Source: Lysobacterales bacterium
GTDB lineage: Bacteria > Pseudomonadota > Gammaproteobacteria > Xanthomonadales > S139-57
Length of the DNA stretch: 5,373 bases
Reading direction: 5' to 3'
Assembly (NCBI GenBank): GCA_026993285.1
Contig: JALWTZ010000252.1
Coordinates: forward strand, 1-5,373
The translations under genes and the position numbers were made by a program. Shown here piece by piece: positions 1-5,359 of this stretch. The notes under the pieces were generated by a model. The model was not told where the DNA came from. It made no database searches and saw only the letters and a program-made list of their open reading frames with translations. Each line of letters opens with the position of its first letter. Within the stretch, counting starts at the first letter, position 1.

Positions 1-570
1 TGGATCGACAAGCTGATCATGGCCGGCTCCGTGGTGGGCATGAGCGTGAGCTTTCTCATCGTCATCATCGCCTTCCAGGTGATTTTCTCCTCCAGCTACG
101 GGCTCAACTGGTTCCCGGTGCTGGGCTGGGATGTCTACAGCTTCTGGGACTACCTGCGCTATGTCACCGTGCCCACCCTGGCTTCCGTGTTCGTGGCCCT
201 GGGCTACAACACCCGCTTCTACCGGGCGGTCATCGTCGAGGAGATGGGGCGGGACCATGTACGCACCGCCCGGGCCTATGGCGCCGCGCCGGCGGAGTTG
301 CTGTTCAAGTCCATCCTCAAGAACAGCCTGATTCCCATCATCACCCGCATCATGTTTTCCATTCCGCTGGTGGTGGTTTCCGGCTCCCTGCTGATCGAAA
401 GCTATTTCGGCATTCCCGGCGTGGGCAAGGTGGCCTTCGATGCCATCACCACCGGTGACCAGCCCATTCTCAAGGCGGTGGTGGGGCTGACGGCGGTGCT
501 GTTTGTCATCGTGCTGATCATCAACGACATCCTGTACAAGGTTGTGGACCCGAGGGTTTCCTTGAAATGA
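1..570 (+). CDS. Peptide/nickel-type ABC importer permease, DppB/OppB-like (5' end outside window)
   Basis: This is the C-terminal 189 residues of an inner-membrane permease subunit of an Opp/Dpp-type importer. The frame is open from base 1, so the true start lies upstream. Family members are usually a little over 300 residues, so roughly 120-150 are missing. Hydrophobic segments are visible near residues 7-29, 57-72, 117-137 and 158-178 of the fragment. Between the second and third lies the cytoplasmic EAA coupling loop (EEMGRDHVRTARAYG, residues 80-94), which contacts the ATPase. The C-terminus ends in a family-typical VDPRV. The stop overlaps the next permease's start as ATGA. The family call is firm. 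The substrate (di- or oligopeptide, nickel or another small solute) cannot be told from a permease. Confidence 0.9.
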   Translation, partial: WIDKLIMAGSVVGMSVSFLIVIIAFQVIFSSSYGLNWFPVLGWDVYSFWDYLRYVTVPTLASVFVALGYNTRFYRAVIVEEMGRDHVRTARAYGAAPAELLFKSILKNSLIPIITRIMFSIPLVVVSGSLLIESYFGIPGVGKVAFDAITTGDQPILKAVVGLTAVLFVIVLIINDILYKVVDPRVSLK

Positions 571-1469
571 GTCAACCGAATACCGCTTGCGCCGTGGAAG
601 TGGCCACGGAAGAACCCCGCGCCCGTGAAAGCCTGTGGTCCAAGGCCCTGTACAAGTTTGTGCACGACCGCATGGGCATGTGGTCACTGGCGGTGGTGGC
701 CCTATACGGCGTCATCGCCCTGGGCGTGTGGGCCGACATCTGGGGCCAGGGCTGGAGCGCCAACGACGGCCCCATGTGGGCGCCGCCGTCGAAGGAATAC
801 TGGCTGGGCACCAATATCATTGGCCAGGATATTTTCCAGCGGGCCATCTTCTCCACCAAAACCGCCTTCGAGGTGGGCCTGGTGGTGGCGGTGCTGTCCA
901 CCATTCTCGGCGGGCTGCTGGGGGCGCTTTCCGGCTTTTTCAGCAACCGCTGGGCCGATGAGCTGATCCTCTGGCTGATGGGCGTGCTGGACTCCATCCC
1001 TTTCTACCTGTTCGTGGCCGCCATCGCCTTTGCCCTGTCCGGCTTTCCCTATGCCATGCATGTGGCCATGGTGCTCACCTTCTGGACGGCCACCGCCCGC
1101 CTGGTGCGCGGCGAGGTGATCAAGCTGAAGAACTTCGAGTTTGTCGAGGCGGCGCGGGCCATCGGCGTGCCCCAGTTCACCATCATCTTCCGCCATATCC
1201 TGCCCAACACCTTCCACATCCTGCTGGTGCAGGCCACCATCGTCTTCGTGGGCGCCATCAAGTCGGAGGTGATCCTGAGTTTCCTCGGCCTGGGGGTGAA
1301 AAACGGCGTGTCCTGGGGGCTGATGATCGCTGAATCCACCCAGGAAGTGCAGGCCGGCCATTTTTCCAATTTCATCACCGCCTCCGCCTTTCTCTTTGTG
1401 CTGGTGATGGCGTTCAACATGTTCTCCGACGCATTGCAGGATGCGCTGGACCCGAAGAAGGTGCAATGA
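567..1469 (+). CDS. Peptide/nickel-type ABC importer permease, DppC/OppC-like
   Basis: This 300-residue inner-membrane permease is the partner of the upstream DppB/OppB-like subunit, with which it would form the heterodimeric channel. The N-terminus is cytoplasmic (about 37 residues), followed by a first membrane segment near 38-57. A family motif LGTNIIGQD (80-88) corresponds to the more usual LGTDxxGRD and precedes the transport domain. More hydrophobic segments run from about residue 100 to 290. The EAA loop has EAARAIG at 194-200. The chosen ATG overlaps the preceding stop by 4 nt, with GAGGG at 552-556 about 10 nt upstream, implying translational coupling. The Asn and Gln in the GTN/GQD motif are mild deviations from consensus. 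The exact substrate is unknown. Confidence 0.92.
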   Translation: MSQPNTACAVEVATEEPRARESLWSKALYKFVHDRMGMWSLAVVALYGVIALGVWADIWGQGWSANDGPMWAPPSKEYWLGTNIIGQDIFQRAIFSTKTAFEVGLVVAVLSTILGGLLGALSGFFSNRWADELILWLMGVLDSIPFYLFVAAIAFALSGFPYAMHVAMVLTFWTATARLVRGEVIKLKNFEFVEAARAIGVPQFTIIFRHILPNTFHILLVQATIVFVGAIKSEVILSFLGLGVKNGVSWGLMIAESTQEVQAGHFSNFITASAFLFVLVMAFNMFSDALQDALDPKKVQ

Positions 1470-1470
1470 G

Positions 1471-2460
1471 ATGAGCGCGGTGGAACCCTTGATCAGCGTG
1501 CGCAACCTGCGCATCGAGTTCAATACCGAGCGCGGCGTGGTACGCGCCATCGACGATGTGAGCTTCGACATCCTGCCCGGTGAAACCCTGGGCGTGGTGG
1601 GTGAATCCGGCTGCGGCAAGTCGGTGACTTCCCTGGCCATACTCGGGCTGATTCCCTCGCCGCCGGGGCGCATCGTTTCCGGCAGCATCCGCCTGCAGGG
1701 CCGCGAGCTGGTGGGCCTGCCGGAAGCGGAATACCGCAAGGTGCGCGGGCGGGAGATTTCCATGATCTTCCAGGAACCCATGACCGCGCTGAACCCGGTG
1801 TTCACCGTCGGCAGCCAGATGGTGGATGTGCTGGTGCGCCACAAGCAGCTGACCCGCAGGCAGGCGCGCCAGGTGGCCATCGACATGCTGGCCAAGGTGG
1901 GCATTCCCTCGCCGGAAAAGCGCATCGATGAATACCCGCACCAGCTCTCCGGCGGCATGCGCCAGCGGGTGATGATCGCCATGGCGCTGTCCTGCGGCCC
2001 CAAGCTGCTCTTGGCCGACGAACCCACCACCGCCCTGGATGTGACCACCCAGGCGCAGGTGATGGAGGAAATCGTCCAGCTGCAGGAGGAATTCGGCACC
2101 GCCGTGGTGCTGGTCACCCATGATCTGGGCGTGGTGGCGGAAACCTGCCAGCGGGCGGTGGTGATGTATTGCGGCAAGGTCATCGAGGAAGCGGAAATCG
2201 AAACCCTGTTCCACCACCCCAAGCACCCCTACACCCGCGGCCTGATGGATTCCATCCCCCGCATTCGTGACGAGAAAAAAGCGGAGCTGCCCACCATTCC
2301 CGGCACGGTGCCGGATCTGCTGCACCTGCCCAAGGGCTGCCGCTTTGTTGATCGCTGTTTTCAGGCACAGGAGCGCTGTTGCCAGGGTGAGCCCGCGCTG
2401 GAGCGCCAGGCCGATGGCAGCCAGGTGGCCTGTTTCTTCCCGCTGGAGGCCGGCGCATGA
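1471..2460 (+). CDS. ABC importer ATP-binding protein, DppD/OppD-like
   Basis: This 329-residue cytoplasmic ATPase powers the importer. Visible motifs are Walker A GESGCGKS (44-51), Q-loop Gln101 in FQEP, signature LSGGM (159-163), Walker B LLLADE (179-184) and H-loop His217. After the nucleotide-binding domain comes the oligopeptide-transporter C-terminal region, beginning HPKHPYTRGL. It contains a cysteine cluster (C290, C296, C303/C304, C321). Equivalent cysteines hold a [4Fe-4S] cluster in some characterised Dpp/Opp ATPases, so a cluster is plausible here by family analogy. An in-frame ATG exists at 1441 inside the permease gene. I prefer 1471, which follows the upstream stop by 1 nt, has a GAAGG-type ribosome site at about 1458-1462 and gives the family-typical N-terminus. 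It overlaps the next ATPase gene by 4 nt. Confidence 0.93.
   Translation: MSAVEPLISVRNLRIEFNTERGVVRAIDDVSFDILPGETLGVVGESGCGKSVTSLAILGLIPSPPGRIVSGSIRLQGRELVGLPEAEYRKVRGREISMIFQEPMTALNPVFTVGSQMVDVLVRHKQLTRRQARQVAIDMLAKVGIPSPEKRIDEYPHQLSGGMRQRVMIAMALSCGPKLLLADEPTTALDVTTQAQVMEEIVQLQEEFGTAVVLVTHDLGVVAETCQRAVVMYCGKVIEEAEIETLFHHPKHPYTRGLMDSIPRIRDEKKAELPTIPGTVPDLLHLPKGCRFVDRCFQAQERCCQGEPALERQADGSQVACFFPLEAGA
2445..2449 (+). promoter_or_regulatory. Ribosome binding site of the second ATPase gene
   Basis: GGAGG lies 7 nt before the ATG at 2457, inside the end of the preceding ATPase gene. It is a near-perfect Shine-Dalgarno at ideal spacing and fixes the start at the ATGA overlap. Confidence 0.75.
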
Positions 2461-3434
2461 GCGAGATACTGCTGGAAGTACGCGAACTGAAAAAACATTT
2501 TCCCATCAAGGGCGGGTTTTTTCGCCGCACCGTGGGCTGGCTCAAGGCGGTGGATGGCGTCAGCTTCCAGCTGCGCGCCGGCCGCACCCTGGGGCTGGTG
2601 GGGGAATCCGGCTGTGGCAAGTCCACCCTGGGCCGGGCCATCCTGCGCCTGCATGAGCCCACCGCCGGTCAGGTGATCCTGGACGGGGTGGACATCACCG
2701 CCCTGGATCATCAGGCCCTGGTGGCCCAGCGGCGCAACATGCAGATCATCTTCCAGGACCCCTACGCCTCTCTCAGCCCGCGGCGTACCATTCTGCAAAC
2801 CCTGCTGGAACCGCTGGAAACCCACGGCATCGGGGATGATGCCAGCCGGCGGGCACTGATTCAGGAACTGCTGGACATCGTCGGCCTGCGTCCGCATGTG
2901 CTGCACCGCTACCCGCACGAATTCTCCGGTGGGCAGCGCCAGCGCATCGGCATCGCCCGCGCCCTGACCCTGAACCCCAAGTTCATCGTGGCCGACGAGG
3001 CGGTATCGGCGCTGGATGTTTCCGTGCAATCACAGGTGCTCAACCTCATCGCCCGCCTGCAACGGGAAAAGCACATCTCCTTCCTGTTCATATCCCACGA
3101 TCTGGCGGTGGTGCAGCACATTTCCGACGATGTGGGCGTGATGTACCTGGGCCAGCTGGTGGAAATGACCTCGGCGGAGAAACTCTACCGCGAGCCGAAG
3201 CACCCCTACACCCAGGCGCTGCTGTCGGCCATTCCGGTGCCCGACCCCCGCAAGCGGGCCAAGCGGATTATACTGGAAGGCGATGTGCCCTCGCCGCTGA
3301 ACCCGCCGCAGGGCTGCCATTTCCACCCGCGCTGCCCGCAGGCGAAGGACATCTGCCGCCAGGCCATGCCCGAGCAGGTCAATCTGGGCGATGCGGAAGA
3401 CCCGCACCTGATCCGCTGCCACTTGTATACCTGA
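2457..3434 (+). CDS. ABC importer ATP-binding protein, DppF/OppF-like
   Basis: This 325-residue second ATPase of the importer forms a heterodimer with the DppD/OppD-like subunit. Motifs in order are Walker A GESGCGKS (49-56, then Thr57), Q-loop Gln100 in FQDP, signature FSGGQ (156-160), Walker B ending in D180-E181 and H-loop His214. The segment after the catalytic Glu reads DEAVSALDVS, where DEP is the commoner form; both occur in this subfamily. The N-terminal insertion FPIKGGFFRR (15-24) is typical of DppF/OppF rather than DppD/OppD. The C-terminal region carries HPYTQALLSAIP and cysteines C287, C293, C300 and C321, matching the possible [4Fe-4S]-binding pattern of its partner. It is the last gene of the importer operon seen here; I see no clear intrinsic terminator after it. 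Confidence 0.93.
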   Translation: MSEILLEVRELKKHFPIKGGFFRRTVGWLKAVDGVSFQLRAGRTLGLVGESGCGKSTLGRAILRLHEPTAGQVILDGVDITALDHQALVAQRRNMQIIFQDPYASLSPRRTILQTLLEPLETHGIGDDASRRALIQELLDIVGLRPHVLHRYPHEFSGGQRQRIGIARALTLNPKFIVADEAVSALDVSVQSQVLNLIARLQREKHISFLFISHDLAVVQHISDDVGVMYLGQLVEMTSAEKLYREPKHPYTQALLSAIPVPDPRKRAKRIILEGDVPSPLNPPQGCHFHPRCPQAKDICRQAMPEQVNLGDAEDPHLIRCHLYT

Positions 3435-3467
3435 GCCGGCAATGCCATTATCGGCGCAGCCAACCCT

Positions 3468-3472
3468 GGGAG
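3468..3472 (+). promoter_or_regulatory. Ribosome binding site of the lipoprotein gene
   Basis: GGGAG lies 8 nt before the ATG at 3481. It decides the start in favour of 3481 over an in-frame ATG at 3442, which has no comparable site and would put a polar extension ahead of the lipoprotein signal peptide. Confidence 0.65.
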
Positions 3473-3480
3473 ATTGCCAC

Positions 3481-3945
3481 ATGCGCCGATTTGCCCCGTT
3501 CCTGCTGGTTGCCGGAATGCTGACCCTGCTGACCGCCTGCCAGCCCAATTTGAAAAAACCGCTGGTGGACATTCGCGGTCTCCAGCCCGTGGCGCTGCAA
3601 CAGGGGCGCTTTCTGTTGCGGCTCAAGCTGGAAAACCCGGTCAGGCGGGCCTACCGCATCGAAAGCATCGAGGCCCTGATCAAGCTGGACCCGCAACTGC
3701 ACCTGCGGGGCCAGACGCAAACCCCGTTGGAAATCGGCAAGAACGCCACCGAGCTGGTGGAACTGGAAGTGCGGCGCACCCAGTTGAGCAAGATACTCTG
3801 GACCGCCTTCATCAACCGCCCCGGCGAGGCCATGCCCTACACGGCGGAAATCACCCTGCGGCTGGACGGCGGCAAGGTGTGGAAGCAGGAAATCAAGGGC
3901 AAGCTGTACAAGGTGCCGGGCAAGCCCTGGCACCTGCGAGGCTGA
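3481..3945 (+). CDS. Small lipoprotein with LEA2/WHy-like domain
   Basis: This is a 154-residue predicted lipoprotein. The N-terminus is a classic lipoprotein signal: Arg-Arg at 2-3, a hydrophobic core at 6-17, then lipobox LTAC with Cys20 as the lipidated residue. Residue +2 is Gln, not Asp, so outer-membrane sorting is expected by the Lol rule. The mature part resembles the LEA type 2 / WHy fold: an early LKLENPVRRAYRIESIEALIK stretch (about 57-77; family hallmark 'L.NPN....I'), then alternating beta-like segments, ending in a basic KGKLYKVPGKPWHLRG tail. Bacterial WHy proteins have been linked to desiccation or stress tolerance, but no function is established for this one. It sits 46 nt after the ABC importer operon and overlaps the next gene by one base. 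The lipoprotein call is strong; the domain call is moderate. Confidence 0.8.
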   Translation: MRRFAPFLLVAGMLTLLTACQPNLKKPLVDIRGLQPVALQQGRFLLRLKLENPVRRAYRIESIEALIKLDPQLHLRGQTQTPLEIGKNATELVELEVRRTQLSKILWTAFINRPGEAMPYTAEITLRLDGGKVWKQEIKGKLYKVPGKPWHLRG

Positions 3946-4550
3946 TGGCATTCGGCCGGCTCTGGTGGCTGGTCTTTACCGCTGTACTGGCCTGGTCGGC
4001 CTGGCAGCCCCATGATTACCCCACCTGGTGGCTGGAGGTCATCCCGGCGCTGGTGGCCGCCGCCGTGCTGTTCTTCACCCGCCGGCGTTTTCCCCTCACC
4101 CCCATGCTGTATCTGCTGATTCTGTTGCACAGCATCATTCTCATGGTGGGTGGGCACTACACCTACGCGGAAGTGCCGCTGGGGCAGTGGTGGATGGACT
4201 GGTTGGGTTTTGCCCGCAACAACTACGACAAGCTGGGGCATCTGGCCCAGGGCTTTGTCCCGGCGCTGGTGGCGCGGGAGCTGTTCATCCGCCTGCGCAT
4301 CGTGCGGGGCCACCGCTGGCAGGGGTTTCTGGCGGTGTGCGTGGCCCTGGCCATCTCCGCCTTCTATGAGCTGATCGAATGGTGGGTGGCGCTGCTCTCC
4401 GGCCAGGGGGCCGAAGCCTTTCTCGGCACCCAGGGCTATGTCTGGGACACCCAGTCCGACATGTTCATGGCCCTGATCGGTGCCGGCATCGCGGTATGGA
4501 CGCTGGGCCGCTGGCAGGACCGGCAGATCAGCCGCCTGGCTCAGGCCTGA
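3945..4550 (+). CDS. DUF2238 (YjdF-like) inner-membrane protein
   Basis: This 201-residue, Trp-rich integral membrane protein matches the DUF2238 family (E. coli YjdF, about 209 residues). Hydrophobic segments lie near residues 5-20, 29-44, 54-69, 100-115, 127-150 and 173-188. Conserved polar positions fall at membrane edges: GHYTYAEVP (70-78), YDKLGH (94-99), YELIEWW (141-147) and LGTQGYVWDTQSDM (160-173). These His, Asp and Glu residues hint at a metal or proton site, but no biochemical role is known to me. The start overlaps the lipoprotein stop as TGATG. The nearest GAGG (3938-3941) is only 3 nt away, so termination-reinitiation coupling is likely. The 3' end overlaps the convergent arfA gene by 10 bp within a palindrome. 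Confidence 0.87.
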   Translation: MAFGRLWWLVFTAVLAWSAWQPHDYPTWWLEVIPALVAAAVLFFTRRRFPLTPMLYLLILLHSIILMVGGHYTYAEVPLGQWWMDWLGFARNNYDKLGHLAQGFVPALVARELFIRLRIVRGHRWQGFLAVCVALAISAFYELIEWWVALLSGQGAEAFLGTQGYVWDTQSDMFMALIGAGIAVWTLGRWQDRQISRLAQA

Positions 4551-4552
4551 GC
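4539..4552. repeat. Perfect 14-bp palindrome carrying both convergent stop codons
   Basis: GCTCAGGCCTGAGC is identical on both strands. It contains the TGA of the DUF2238 gene (4548-4550) and, on the other strand, the TGA of arfA (4541-4543). Both proteins therefore end in Ala-Gln-Ala encoded by the same palindrome. In RNA it could only form a tight hairpin or act by intermolecular pairing. Confidence 0.9.
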
Positions 4553-4729
4553 ACAGACGGGCTGGTCAGGAGCCACGAAAACCATGGACCCGGACCAGCC
4601 CGCCTTGCGCGCATGCTTGGCCTTGCGGCGATACTTGCTGCGGTCACGAAAGACCTGCGCCCGCTGAAAACGGGCCGCGTGTTTGGCCACCGGGTTGTTG
4701 CGCGGTGGCGCCTTGGTTTTCTTCTTCAT
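4541..4729 (-). CDS. arfA: Alternative ribosome-rescue factor ArfA
   Basis: This 62-residue, strongly basic protein is called ArfA, which enters the empty mRNA channel of stalled ribosomes and recruits release factor RF2 when trans-translation fails. The key block is YRRKAKHARKAGW (33-45). It matches E. coli ArfA at the same spacing, Y-x-R-K-x-K-H then W six residues later. An upstream FRDR (27-30) resembles the E. coli FRQR. An NPVAK motif (12-16) and basic N-terminus MKKKTK complete the core. The short hydrophobic stretch MVFVA (49-53) resembles the destabilising tail of full-length ArfA. The chosen ATG (4729) has GGAG at 4741-4738, 8 nt upstream. The frame stays open further upstream, but that extension lacks family character. 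Codons 43-57 encode a strong hairpin. A different small basic ribosome-associated protein is the main alternative. Confidence 0.78.
   Translation of the reverse strand: MKKKTKAPPRNNPVAKHAARFQRAQVFRDRSKYRRKAKHARKAGWSGSMVFVAPDQPVCAQA
4558..4602 (-). promoter_or_regulatory. Long RNA hairpin inside arfA coding sequence, candidate RNase III site
   Basis: Perfect 10-bp arms, CGGGCTGGTC (4602-4593 on the minus strand) and GACCAGCCCG (4567-4558), form the base. Inside, after one C/U mismatch, pairing resumes: two G-C pairs, a G-U, one mismatch, then C-G, C-G, A-U, U-G and G-C. A 5-nt GUUUU loop caps it. This gives about 18 pairs over 20 positions. E. coli arfA carries a comparable hairpin late in its reading frame that is cut by RNase III, or causes early termination, making a non-stop message. 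No U tract follows, so cleavage seems likelier than intrinsic termination here. Confidence 0.75.
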
Positions 4730-4737
4730 GGTGCATT

Positions 4738-4741
4738 CTCC
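4738..4741 (-). promoter_or_regulatory. Ribosome binding site of arfA
   Basis: GGAG on the minus strand lies 8 nt before the ATG at 4729. It supports the 62-residue start over any upstream one. Confidence 0.65.
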
Positions 4742-4756
4742 ATTTTGGGGCGGCGG

Positions 4757-4785
4757 AATATAACGCGCCGGTTTGGGGTGTGCAA
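4757..4785 (-). promoter_or_regulatory. Candidate sigma70 promoter of arfA
   Basis: On the minus strand, TTGCAC (4785-4780, -35-like, matching TTG of the consensus) is separated by 17 bp from TATATT (4762-4757, 5 of 6 to the -10 consensus). Transcription would begin near 4750, giving a leader of about 20 nt that still includes the ribosome site at 4741-4738. The -35 match is weak. Confidence 0.45.
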
Positions 4786-4826
4786 GTGTGCGTGAACCAT
4801 CATGGGTCGCGATCTCTGGCAGCTGT

Positions 4827-4835
4827 TGGTATCCT
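4827..4835 (+). promoter_or_regulatory. Candidate extended -10 promoter of hicBA
   Basis: TGG followed by TATCCT forms a TGnTATxxT extended -10 element, about 34 nt before the hicB start. No good -35 is seen 16-18 bp upstream (the region reads around TCGCGA), which fits an extended -10 promoter but leaves this weakly supported. Confidence 0.3.
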
Positions 4836-4868
4836 AGCGAAATCAGCAGCAGAAACCAGGCATTGACC

Positions 4869-5090
4869 ATGATCAGACAACTGACCGCCATTATTGAAAA
4901 GGAAGATGGCATGTACGTGGCCCTCTGCCCCGAAGTGGACGTGGCCAGCCAGGGCGAGACGGTCGATGAAGCCCGGGCCAATCTGAAAGAAGCACTGGAG
5001 TTATTCTTTGAGACGGCTTCTCCGGAAGAAGTTCGATCACGGCTTCATGAAGAAGTCTATGTTACGCAACTGGAGGTTGCGATTGGGTAA
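4869..5090 (+). CDS. hicB: HicB-family antitoxin (short form)
   Basis: This 73-residue protein fits the short HicB antitoxin type, which binds and neutralises HicA. The N-terminal half has the HicB beta-hairpin pattern: MIRQLTAIIEKEDGMYVALCPEVDVASQG (1-29), including the hallmark YVALCPE with Val/Asp following. A helix with TVDEARANLKEALELFFE (31-48) comes next. The C-terminus (EEVYVTQLEVAIG) ends without any helix-turn-helix or ribbon-helix-helix domain, so self-repression by HicB alone is doubtful. ATG 4869 is chosen because family members begin at this point. An in-frame ATG at 4773 would add 32 residues without family character. A weak AGG (4858-4860) lies 8 nt upstream. The gene is upstream of and overlaps hicA by 8 nt, the reverse of E. 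coli hicA-hicB order but common for short HicB proteins. Confidence 0.85.
   Translation: MIRQLTAIIEKEDGMYVALCPEVDVASQGETVDEARANLKEALELFFETASPEEVRSRLHEEVYVTQLEVAIG
5072..5076 (+). promoter_or_regulatory. Ribosome binding site selecting a TTG start for hicA
   Basis: GGAGG lies inside the end of hicB, 6 nt before TTG 5083. This strong, well-spaced site argues that hicA initiates at TTG, although an in-frame ATG exists at 5059 with only a weak AAGAAG upstream. Confidence 0.65.
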
Positions 5091-5301
5091 GTCGAAGGTA
5101 TTCTCCGGCAAGGAGATTTGCCAAATCCTTCAGGCCCGTGGTTTCCATGAAGCGAGAAGAAAGGGAAGCCATATCATCATGCAGAAAACCCTGTCTGGCA
5201 GTACCATCACGGTTGTGGTGCCAGATCACAAGGAAATTCGCCCGGGAACACTGGCTTCCATTATTCGTCAATCGGGTGTTGGAAAATCTGCGTTTGAATA
5301 A
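5083..5301 (+). CDS. hicA: HicA-family mRNA interferase toxin (TTG start)
   Basis: This 72-residue protein is a HicA toxin, a ribosome-independent RNase with a dsRNA-binding-like fold. The family pattern is complete: SGKEICQILQARGFHEARRKGSH with catalytic His30 in GSHIIMQK, then a beta strand and VPDHKEIRPGTLASIIRQSG (46-65), ending in the family-typical FE. No active-site loss is visible, so the toxin looks intact. Starting at TTG 5083 gives MGKSKVFSGKE, the usual HicA beginning, and matches the GGAGG at 5072-5076. An upstream ATG at 5059 would add eight residues. The start lies 8 nt inside hicB, so toxin synthesis is probably coupled to antitoxin translation, and the TTG may lower toxin output. 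Base composition near 49% GC over 4981-5280 contrasts with the GC-rich transporter genes, suggesting horizontal acquisition. Confidence 0.87.
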   Translation: MGKSKVFSGKEICQILQARGFHEARRKGSHIIMQKTLSGSTITVVVPDHKEIRPGTLASIIRQSGVGKSAFE

Positions 5302-5359
5302 ACACGCAGGATGTTCTTGCTAACCCTGGAAATGCCGGCAAGGCAAGTTGTGAACTACT

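Noticed and set aside
702..2222. A 506-codon open frame on the minus strand opposite the permease and first ATPase genes
   Set aside because: It is the antisense shadow of GC-rich codons in well-supported transporter genes. Its translation is low-complexity, rich in His, Gln, Arg and Ser, with no recognisable domain.
1414..2325. A 303-codon minus-strand open frame opposite the first ATPase gene
   Set aside because: Same antisense effect; the His/Gln/Gly-rich composition is typical of reverse-strand reading of this kind of gene.
3442..3480. Upstream ATG for the lipoprotein (13 extra residues)
   Set aside because: No good ribosome site, and it would place a polar stretch before an otherwise canonical lipoprotein signal peptide that begins at 3481.
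4558..4602. The arfA hairpin as a simple rho-independent terminator
   Set aside because: Neither strand has a run of T after the stem, so a classical intrinsic terminator is not supported. RNase III processing or a non-classical 3' structure fits better.
4797..4805. CCAT-C-ATGG as an operator between arfA and hicB
   Set aside because: The arms are only 4 bp, it occurs once, and the short HicB lacks a visible DNA-binding domain.
4730..4981. N-terminal extension of arfA on the minus strand
   Set aside because: The frame is open, but it runs through the promoter region and into hicB antisense. The GGAG site and basic MKKKTK start fit initiation at 4729.
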